DNA from: Comamonadaceae bacterium
Lineage (GTDB): Bacteria; Pseudomonadota; Gammaproteobacteria; Burkholderiales; Burkholderiaceae_C
Length of the DNA stretch: 6,064 nucleotides
NCBI GenBank assembly: GCA_947483455.1
Contig: CANKNK010000112.1
Coordinates: 1-6,064 of the forward strand
Direction of reading: 5' to 3'
This document shows positions 1 to 5,133 of the stretch, one piece after another. The notes beneath the pieces were generated by a model that did not search any database, was not told the origin of the DNA, and saw only the letters and a list, made by a program, of their open reading frames with translations. A program made the position numbers and the translations under genes. Within the stretch, counting starts at the first letter, position 1; each line of letters begins with the position of its first letter.

Positions 1-117
1 GCCCAGCGTAATCATGCGCTCCAAGGCTTGCTGCACCGCGCTGGTGAGCGAGCTGGTTTGCAGCATGGCGATGGTGGGCTGGGCCAGGTCCGGCAGGTCC
101 AAGGTGTCAAAGGGCAT
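1..117 (-). CDS. GntR-family transcriptional regulator, N-terminal fragment (partial, cut by window edge)
   Basis: Reading the minus strand from the ATG at 117-115 gives 39 residues, open to the left edge. The stretch TSSLTSAVQQALERMITLG (residues 21-39) matches the first helix of the GntR winged helix-turn-helix DNA-binding domain, in the form usual for the FadR/FCD subfamily. The effector domain lies outside the window, so the ligand class cannot be read. The gene is divergent from the catabolic genes at 396 onward, the usual place for a local repressor of such a cluster. The start is uncertain. The first ATG has no Shine-Dalgarno sequence and sits where a transcript from the candidate promoter at 124-151 would begin, so it may be leaderless. 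Met18 (codon at 66-64) is an alternative start that would still keep the whole DNA-binding domain. Family assignment is fairly sure; subfamily and target are inference. Confidence 0.75.
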   Translation of the reverse strand, partial: MPFDTLDLPDLAQPTIAMLQTSSLTSAVQQALERMITLG

Positions 118-123
118 GGGCGG

Positions 124-151
124 ATTGAAGCATAAAATTGCAGATTGTCAA
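124..151 (-). promoter_or_regulatory. candidate sigma70 promoter of the GntR regulator
   Basis: On the minus strand there is a perfect -35 TTGACA (plus positions 146-151), a 16-nt spacer, and a weak -10 TTCAAT (plus 124-129, four of six consensus bases). Transcription would start near 117-118, almost on the regulator ATG. The -35 lies inside the palindrome pair at 144-163, so the regulator would block its own promoter when bound. This comes from pattern matching by eye only. Confidence 0.35.
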
Positions 152-163
152 CAATATTATTGT
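144..163. promoter_or_regulatory. candidate GntR operator: two overlapping palindromes
   Basis: ATTGTCAACAAT (144-155) is an inverted repeat with arms ATTGT/ACAAT around two bases. ACAATATTATTGT (151-163) is a perfect 6+1+6 palindrome that shares the ACAAT arm, so three half-sites are in alternating orientation. FadR-subfamily GntR proteins bind inverted GT...AC half-sites with a short spacer, and the first palindrome fits that pattern. The site lies in the divergent region between the regulator and the catabolic genes and covers the regulator's candidate -35. A TATTAT hexamer (155-160) resembles a plus-strand -10, but no good -35 is correctly spaced from it. Binding by this regulator is inferred from position and symmetry. 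Confidence 0.5.
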
Positions 164-238
164 ATTCTACGGGCCTATGGGAGGTCTGCATAAGTCGGTC
201 ATCGCGCAGCGGCGCGGCGATCCGAAGGTACAAGCTTG

Positions 239-274
239 GCAAGCCAAAGTGGCTTGCTTCGCTACGCTCGCAAG
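239..274. repeat. inverted-repeat element with alternative hairpins in the phnW leader
   Basis: GCAAGCCA (239-246) and TGGCTTGC (250-257) form a perfect 8-bp stem with a 3-nt loop. The right arm contains CTTGC (253-257), which can instead pair with GCAAG (270-274), so two mutually exclusive hairpins are possible. The element lies in the 278-nt region 118-395 between the regulator and phnW, about 120 nt before the phnW start. Its CTTCGCTACGCTCGCAAG tail looks like dispersed intergenic repeats in bacterial genomes, but copy number cannot be judged from one window. No T-run follows, so it is not a typical terminator. The rest of the leader shows no convincing gene. A 9-nt direct repeat TTTGGACTT occurs at 278-286 and 373-381. 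Confidence 0.4.
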
Positions 275-395
275 GAATTTGGACTTATGCAAATGTCCCC
301 TGTGCCTTGACTTTGAATTTTTCGCTGGGGCTGCCCGCAGTAAGCTTCTTGCATGCGCACCCCCTAGACGCTTTTGGACTTTTGAGAACCCACCC

Positions 396-1526
396 ATGCC
401 CTTGCACCGCGACGCCATCTTGCTCACCCCCGGCCCGCTGACCACCAGCTTGCGCACCAAGCTGGCCATGCTGCGCGACTGGGGCTCGTGGGATGCGGAC
501 TTCATCGCCGTCACCGCCAGCGTGCGCAAGAGCCTGCTGGACATCGTGCACGGGCAAGACAGCCATGTGGTCGTGCCTTTGCAGGGCAGCGGCACCTTTA
601 GCGTGGAGGCGGCAGTGGCCACGGTCGTGCCACGCGAGGGCCATGTACTGGTGCTGGACAACGGCGCCTATTGCAAACGCGCGGCCAAGCTCAGCAGTTT
701 GATGGGGCGGCGCACGACGGTGCTGCCGTTTGACGACGCGCAGGCGGTATCGCCACTGGCGTTGGAAGCTGCATTGCAAGCCGATGCCAGCATCAGCCAT
801 GTGTTGATGATCCATTGCGAGACCGGCGCCGGTGTGCTCAACCCCTTGCAGGCCGTGGCCGATGTATGTGCGCGCCACGCCAAGGGTTTGATCGTCGACG
901 CCATGAGCTCCTTTGGCGCGCTGCCGATTGATGCCCGTACCACGCGTTTTGATGCTTTGATTGCCGCCAGCGGCAAATGCCTGGAAGGCGTTCCAGGCAT
1001 GGGCTTTGTTTTGTTGCACAAGCAAATACTGCCTGCTTGCGAAGGCAACAGCCAGTCCTTGGCCATGGATTTATTCGACCAACACGCCTATATGGAAAAA
1101 ACCGGGCAATGGCGTTTTACGCCACCCACCCATGTGCTGGTGGCCTTGCAGGAAGCGATTGCCCAATTTGTCGAAGAAGGCGGGCAAAGCGCACGGCTGG
1201 CGCGCTACCAGGCTAATTGCGACACCTTGTTGCATGGCATGGCGGCGCTGGGTTTTGTGCCTTTTTTGCCGCCAGACATCCAAGCGCCCATCATTGTGAC
1301 TTTCCATGCGCCTGCGGACCGGGCCTACGAATTCAAAAAGTTTTACGACGCGGCCAAGCGCCATGGCTTTATCCTCTACCCTGGCAAGCTCACCCAAATC
1401 GAGACCTTTCGCGTCGGCTGCATTGGCGCGATAGGCACGGTGGAAATGGAGCAAGCGGTACATGCGGTAGCACGCGCGATGCAAGACCTAGGTATTACCC
1501 ACGGCGCGCCCACACGCGCACCGTGA
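396..1526 (+). CDS. phnW: 2-aminoethylphosphonate--pyruvate transaminase-like class V aminotransferase (PhnW family)
   Basis: A 376-residue PLP enzyme, close to the roughly 367 residues usual for PhnW, which converts 2-aminoethylphosphonate and pyruvate to phosphonoacetaldehyde and alanine in the cytoplasm. Visible signatures are [10 protein letters not shown] (9-18), [11 protein letters not shown] (62-72, phosphate-cup region), [11 protein letters not shown] (140-150), IVDAMSSFG with Asp168 at the PLP ring nitrogen, [10 protein letters not shown] with Schiff-base Lys194, and ETFRVGCIG with Arg339, which aligns with the substrate-carboxylate Arg340 of Salmonella PhnW. The frame stays open upstream to an ATG at 138, but that extension runs through the operator and hairpin region and has no family resemblance. 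The ATG at 396 puts TPGP at the usual N-terminal place, with a weak GAGAA (384-388) before it. The stop is 18 nt before the ligase gene, suggesting one transcript. Family is sure; substrate is less so, because the neighbours are gamma-glutamylation enzymes and no PhnX or PhnA is present. An alanine:glyoxylate-type or other amino-donor role is possible. Confidence 0.85.
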   Translation: MPLHRDAILLTPGPLTTSLRTKLAMLRDWGSWDADFIAVTASVRKSLLDIVHGQDSHVVVPLQGSGTFSVEAAVATVVPREGHVLVLDNGAYCKRAAKLSSLMGRRTTVLPFDDAQAVSPLALEAALQADASISHVLMIHCETGAGVLNPLQAVADVCARHAKGLIVDAMSSFGALPIDARTTRFDALIAASGKCLEGVPGMGFVLLHKQILPACEGNSQSLAMDLFDQHAYMEKTGQWRFTPPTHVLVALQEAIAQFVEEGGQSARLARYQANCDTLLHGMAALGFVPFLPPDIQAPIIVTFHAPADRAYEFKKFYDAAKRHGFILYPGKLTQIETFRVGCIGAIGTVEMEQAVHAVARAMQDLGITHGAPTRAP

Positions 1527-1544
1527 ATACAAACGGAGCAATTC

Positions 1545-2918
1545 ATGGCAAGTCAAAAGCAGCACCCAGCAGTGGCTGCCGTCGCGAAAAGCGGCAGCAA
1601 CAAGGTGAAGGTCGCAGTCAGCGATATCGACGGCATCTTGCGCGGTAAATACCTGCACATCGACAAATTTCTAAGCGCAGCCCAGCCCTACCCTGGCGGA
1701 GGATTTGGCTTTTGCGACGTGGTCTTTGGCTGGGATGCGCATGACACCTGCTACGACAACACCAACGTCACCGGCTGGCAACACGGCTTCCCCGACGCCC
1801 TGGCCCGGCTCGACCTGAACACCGCCCGTACTGTGCCCTGGGATAAGCAGGTGCCGTTTTTCCTGGGCGAGTTTGTGAACGCCGATGGGTCGCCCTACGC
1901 AGTGTGCCCGCGCCAGACGCTTAAGCGCGTGCTGGCGCGCGCGCACAAAATGGGCTTGACCCCCATGACCGGCATGGAGTTTGAATGGTTTAACTTCAAA
2001 GAAACGCCGCAAAGCTGGGCCGACAAAAAAGGTGTGGGGCCAACCTCGCTGACCCCGGGTATGTTTGGCTATTCGCTTTTGCGCATGGCCGATAACGGCG
2101 GTTTTTTCAATGCCTTGATGGACGATATGCAAGCCTTTGGCGTGCCCATCGAAGGCCTGCACACCGAAACCGGCCCTGGCGTCTACGAAGCGGCGATTGC
2201 CTTCTCCGAAGCGCTGGAGCAAGCGGACCGCGCCATACTGTTCAAAACCGGCGCGCGCGAGATCGGCAAGCGCTACGACATCATGCCCAGTTTTATGGCC
2301 AAGTGGAACCAGCACCTTCCCGGCTGCAGCGGCCATATCCACCAGTCCTTGAGCGACGGTAAAAACAATGTGTTTGCCGACGCCAAAGGCCGGCACGGCA
2401 TGAGCAAATTGTTCGAAAGCTACCTGGCCGGGCAGGTGGCTTGCCTGATGGAGTTTGCGCCCATGTTCTGGCCCACCATCAATAGCTACAAGCGCCTGGT
2501 CGATGGGTTTTGGGCGCCGGTCAAACCCACCTGGGGCGTGGACAACCGCACCGCGAGCTTTCGCGTTATTGCCGGTTCGCCCAAGTCCACCCGTTTGGAG
2601 ACACGCTGCCCCGGCGCTGACGTGAACCCGTATTTGGCAATGGCCGCCGTCATTGCCGCAGGTCTGGACGGCGTAGAAAAAGGCCTCAAACTCAAGGCCC
2701 CGGCGATTACCGGCACCAACCTGGGCGCAGAAAACATCCCGCGGGCACCACGCACCTTGATACAAACCACGCGCAATTTCCGCGAATCCAAAATCGCCCG
2801 CGATTGGCTGGGCGATACCTTTGTCGATCACTTTGCCGCCACCCGCGAATGGGAGTGGCGCCAGTGGCTCGATGGTGTGACCGATTGGGAACTCAAACGC
2901 TATTTCGAAATTATTTAA
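1545..2918 (+). CDS. glutamine synthetase family ligase, probable gamma-glutamylamine/amide synthetase (PuuA/GlnA4-like)
   Basis: A 457-residue member of the GSI-like glutamine synthetase family, which joins the gamma-carboxyl of glutamate to an amine using ATP. Features in order: beta-grasp N-domain with DIDGILRGKY (27-36); metal/glutamate motif GMEFEWF (Glu145, Glu147); HTETGPGVYEAAI (Glu208, Glu215); GCSGHIHQSL (260-269; His264, His266); NSYKRL (Arg317); DNRTASFRV (Arg335, Arg340); RLETRCPGADVNPYLA (Glu352, Arg354); and the family-typical C-terminus. True glutamine synthetase has a flap motif YEAP whose Glu (Glu327 in Salmonella) helps deprotonate ammonia. Here it reads FWAP with Trp323, and the usual DGSS aspartate motif near residue 57 is not conserved. 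No adenylylation Tyr motif is evident. These changes fit a ligase for an organic amine instead of ammonia, such as PuuA or the ethanolamine enzyme GlnA4. A GGAG (1535-1538) 6 nt before the ATG supports this start. Substrate unknown; putrescine, ethanolamine or another amine or amino alcohol. Confidence 0.88.
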   Translation: MASQKQHPAVAAVAKSGSNKVKVAVSDIDGILRGKYLHIDKFLSAAQPYPGGGFGFCDVVFGWDAHDTCYDNTNVTGWQHGFPDALARLDLNTARTVPWDKQVPFFLGEFVNADGSPYAVCPRQTLKRVLARAHKMGLTPMTGMEFEWFNFKETPQSWADKKGVGPTSLTPGMFGYSLLRMADNGGFFNALMDDMQAFGVPIEGLHTETGPGVYEAAIAFSEALEQADRAILFKTGAREIGKRYDIMPSFMAKWNQHLPGCSGHIHQSLSDGKNNVFADAKGRHGMSKLFESYLAGQVACLMEFAPMFWPTINSYKRLVDGFWAPVKPTWGVDNRTASFRVIAGSPKSTRLETRCPGADVNPYLAMAAVIAAGLDGVEKGLKLKAPAITGTNLGAENIPRAPRTLIQTTRNFRESKIARDWLGDTFVDHFAATREWEWRQWLDGVTDWELKRYFEII

Positions 2919-3078
2919 GTCATCGCGGAAAAACCCCTGCGCCTACCTGTTGAGCCCTACTTAGTCGCATTGCATGGGGGAGATGGTATGAAAAACGGTA
3001 ACAATCGCAGCTAGTGCGCGCGCAGCCCTTTTTTCCAAGGCCTTGCCAAGCGCTGCAAAACTTTTCTAAAGATTTTCT
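2919..3078 (+). other. 160-nt gap between ligase and alcohol dehydrogenase genes; no firm gene
   Basis: Nothing here is convincingly coding. A short reading frame (2988-3014) encodes MKNGNNRS after a purine-rich GGGGGAG (2976-2982), and it overlaps a second five-codon frame starting at 2974. They could be leader peptides, but eight codons carry no conservation signal. A weak hairpin followed by a T-run lies at 3010-3034. The last 25 nt before the next start are AT-rich compared with the flanking genes. The gap is longer than the other spacings in the cluster and may hold attenuation or a second promoter. Confidence 0.4.
3010..3034 (+). terminator. weak candidate intrinsic terminator or attenuator
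   Basis: GCT (3010-3012) pairs with AGC (3024-3026), and with one bulged A the stem continues through GTG/CGC to about six pairs. CC and a run of six T (3029-3034) follow. The stem is short and lies about 90 nt past the ligase stop, so at most partial read-through control is expected. The alcohol dehydrogenase gene follows only 44 nt later in the same direction. Confidence 0.25.
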
Positions 3079-4212
3079 ATGAGCATTACCTCTTTTTCCT
3101 TTCCGACCCCCATCCGCTTTGGCGCGGGCGCGCGCAAATTGGTCGCCGCCCATTTGCAGGAGCTGGGGCTCAAACGCCCGCTGATCGTCACTGACCGGGC
3201 CTTGGGCGCGCTGCCGGTGCTGGCCGAGTTTCAATCGCATTTGTCGGGGCTGGACGTGGCGGTGTTCTCCGGCGTGTTCGGCAATCCCACCTGTAGCCAG
3301 GTGATGGATGGCGCGGAGGCTTATCAAGCGCATCACGCCGACTGCATCATCGGCTTTGGCGGCGGCGCGGCGCTGGACGTTGCCAAGGTAGTGGGTATTG
3401 CCGCCACGCACGCGGGCGATATTTTGGAGTACGTCTGGGACCACCCGCAGGTGCGCCCCATCAGCGCGCCGCTGCCCTATTTTGTGGCCCTGCCCACCAC
3501 CTCGGGCACCGGTTCGGAAGTGGGCCGCTCCAGCGTGGTCAGCGAGAACGACACGCACTTAAAGCGCGTGGTCTTTAGCCCCAAAATATTGGCGCGCATG
3601 GTGTTTGCCGACCCCGAACTCACCCTGGGCCTGCCAGCCCATGTCACCGCCGCTACCGGCATGGACGCACTCACCCACAACATCGAGAGTTATCTGTCCC
3701 CGGCCTACCACCCGCTGTGCGATGGCATCGCCTTAGAAGGTACCCGCATTGCGGCCGCTGCACTACAGACCGCAGTGAAAGAGCCCGGCAATTTGCAAGC
3801 GCGCGGCGACATGATGATGGCTTCCATGATGGGCGCCATTGCTTTCCAAAAAGATTTGGGTGCGGTGCATTCCTGCGCGCACGCCCTGGGCGCGGTCTGC
3901 GACCTGCACCACGGCCTGGCCAATGCTTTGATGATCGACACCGTGTTGGCTTGGAACTTTGAAGCCGTGCCTGCTAAGTTCGATGAATTGGCGCATGTCT
4001 GCCGCGTCGCTGGTGGTGGTAAAGCCTTTGTGCCCTGGCTCAAAACGATTAAGACCAGCATCGGCATTACCGGCGGCTTGGCCGCGCATGGCGTGAAAGA
4101 AGAACATATGGCCCGCCTGGTGGATGTGGCCCAGGCCGATATCTGCCACCAGACCAATCCAAGGCCCTGCACCCCGGCCGATTTTGAGCGCCTGTTCCGC
4201 CAGGCGATGTAA
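3079..4212 (+). CDS. iron-type (group III) alcohol dehydrogenase
   Basis: A 377-residue NAD(P)-dependent metal alcohol dehydrogenase, close to the 382 residues of FucO. The N-terminal nucleotide domain has FGAG (14-17), IVTDRAL with Asp39 (an acidic residue here usually favours NAD over NADP), and GFGGGAALDVAK (92-103). In the last motif the common GGGS serine is Ala97. LPTTSGTGSEV (138-148) follows. The C-terminal metal domain keeps all four ligands: Asp196 and His200 in GMDALTH, His264 in AVHSCAHALG, and His278 in LHHGLANA. It interconverts an alcohol and an aldehyde in the cytoplasm. In this cluster the likely substrate is a gamma-glutamylated amino alcohol made by the upstream ligase. Alternatively, relatives such as PhpC and FomC act on phosphonoacetaldehyde. 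No clear Shine-Dalgarno sequence precedes the ATG, but the N-terminus MSITSFSFPTPIRFGAG is family-like. Family and metal site are sure; substrate is open. Confidence 0.92.
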   Translation: MSITSFSFPTPIRFGAGARKLVAAHLQELGLKRPLIVTDRALGALPVLAEFQSHLSGLDVAVFSGVFGNPTCSQVMDGAEAYQAHHADCIIGFGGGAALDVAKVVGIAATHAGDILEYVWDHPQVRPISAPLPYFVALPTTSGTGSEVGRSSVVSENDTHLKRVVFSPKILARMVFADPELTLGLPAHVTAATGMDALTHNIESYLSPAYHPLCDGIALEGTRIAAAALQTAVKEPGNLQARGDMMMASMMGAIAFQKDLGAVHSCAHALGAVCDLHHGLANALMIDTVLAWNFEAVPAKFDELAHVCRVAGGGKAFVPWLKTIKTSIGITGGLAAHGVKEEHMARLVDVAQADICHQTNPRPCTPADFERLFRQAM

Positions 4213-4338
4213 GCTCTACCTACGCGAAACGCTTGTGCTCCTTTCCCACTTTCACACACCGCCCAGGTAGGCGAATGCGGCTACTGCCAAGCCACTTGCC
4301 GACACTTTTTACCAACCCTTCATTTCTTGTTTTTGACC

Positions 4339-5112
4339 ATGTCTGACCGCCCCAAAATTGGCGTGAGCGCCTGTTTTCTGTACCCCGACGCCAACCGTCC
4401 GGCTTTCGCGAAAAAAACCTTGCAGTACCTAGAGCAGTCCGTGCCGCACTGGATCATGGCTGGTGGCGCAATGCCCGTGATGGTGCCTGCCCTGGTCGGC
4501 GATACCGCCCGTGGTGAGGTCACGGCGGAGCATTACGCGCAATGGCTGGACGGCCTGGTGCTGCATGGCGGCGTGGATATGTCGCCCAGCAGTTATGGCG
4601 AAGAGCCGCTGGACCCACGCTGGGCGGGTGACCGTACACGCGACCTGTACGAAATGGAATTGGTACGCGCTTTTGTGGCCGCAGGCAAACCCGTTTTTGG
4701 CATTTGCCGGGGGCTGCAGTTAATTAACGTGAGCTTCGGTGGCACGCTCTACCAAGATATCGGCACGCAGCGACCCCAGGCCCTGGCGCACCGCGACGGC
4801 GAAGCCTACGACCGACATTTTCACGATGTTGAACTGGTACCAGGCACACGACTTGGCGCCTTGTTAAGCCCCACCGCCAGCCGCAAAATCAACAGCATCC
4901 ACCACCAAGGTATCAAGGACCTGGCGCCCGGTTTTGTGGCCGAAGCCCATTGCCCGGATGACGGCACTATCGAAGCCATACGCCACAGTGGCGATGCTTG
5001 GGTGGCCGCAGTGCAATGGCACCCCGAATTTCACAAGCCTGAATACGGCGTGATGGATGACAGCGCGCTCTTGCACGACTTTTTGCAAGCCGCACGCGCT
5101 GCACGTGTTTAA
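4339..5112 (+). CDS. gamma-glutamyl-gamma-aminobutyrate hydrolase family protein (class I glutamine amidotransferase, peptidase C26)
   Basis: A 257-residue protein matching PuuD (254 residues), which cleaves the gamma-glutamyl bond to release glutamate and the amine product. The class I amidotransferase triad is complete: Cys123 in the nucleophile elbow FGICRG, then His228 and Glu230 in VQWHPE. HGGVD (76-80) is the oxyanion-strand glycine motif. INSIHHQGI (184-192) and DGTIEAI (208-214) are typical of the PuuD branch and not of biosynthetic amidotransferases. It stands alone, with no synthetase partner domain. The ATG at 4339 begins MSDRPKIGVS, the usual first strand. A TTG at 4327 in frame would add four residues and is unlikely. 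Neither start has a visible Shine-Dalgarno sequence. The 126-nt gap before it holds only a distant CTACCT/AGGTAG inverted pair (4216-4221, 4265-4270). Paired with the ligase upstream, it supports a glutamate-masking pathway in which this enzyme removes the mask after oxidation. Confidence 0.88.
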   Translation: MSDRPKIGVSACFLYPDANRPAFAKKTLQYLEQSVPHWIMAGGAMPVMVPALVGDTARGEVTAEHYAQWLDGLVLHGGVDMSPSSYGEEPLDPRWAGDRTRDLYEMELVRAFVAAGKPVFGICRGLQLINVSFGGTLYQDIGTQRPQALAHRDGEAYDRHFHDVELVPGTRLGALLSPTASRKINSIHHQGIKDLAPGFVAEAHCPDDGTIEAIRHSGDAWVAAVQWHPEFHKPEYGVMDDSALLHDFLQAARAARV

Positions 5113-5133
5113 ATTTTCCAAAGCGAGCACCGC

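Noticed and set aside
12..242. Minus-strand reading frame of 76 residues
   Set aside because: It overlaps the regulator start in another frame, crosses the palindromes, and shows no domain; the frame starting at 117 gives a recognisable GntR helix.
138..395. In-frame upstream extension of the aminotransferase to an ATG at 138 (86 extra residues)
   Set aside because: It would translate the operator and hairpin region, has no family resemblance, and the PhnW N-terminal motif TPGPLTTS falls correctly just after the ATG at 396.
285..1025. Minus-strand frame of 246 residues opposite phnW
   Set aside because: Antisense shadow of the aminotransferase with no recognisable motif and no ribosome-binding site.
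1671..2831. Long minus-strand frame of 386 residues opposite the ligase gene
   Set aside because: It mirrors a strongly recognisable ligase gene in high-GC DNA, where antisense frames stay open by codon bias; its composition is low-complexity and no motif is seen.
3043..3073. Promoter-like TTGCCA / TAAAGA pair before the alcohol dehydrogenase
   Set aside because: The -10 matches only three of six bases and would start transcription at the ATG itself; too weak to call.
2920..3558. Minus-strand frame of 212 residues spanning the gap and the start of the alcohol dehydrogenase
   Set aside because: Most of it is the antisense of a confident gene; the part in the gap shows no domain.
4216..4270. 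CTACCT / AGGTAG inverted pair in the gap before the hydrolase gene
   Set aside because: Six-base arms 43 nt apart with no T-run; likely chance.
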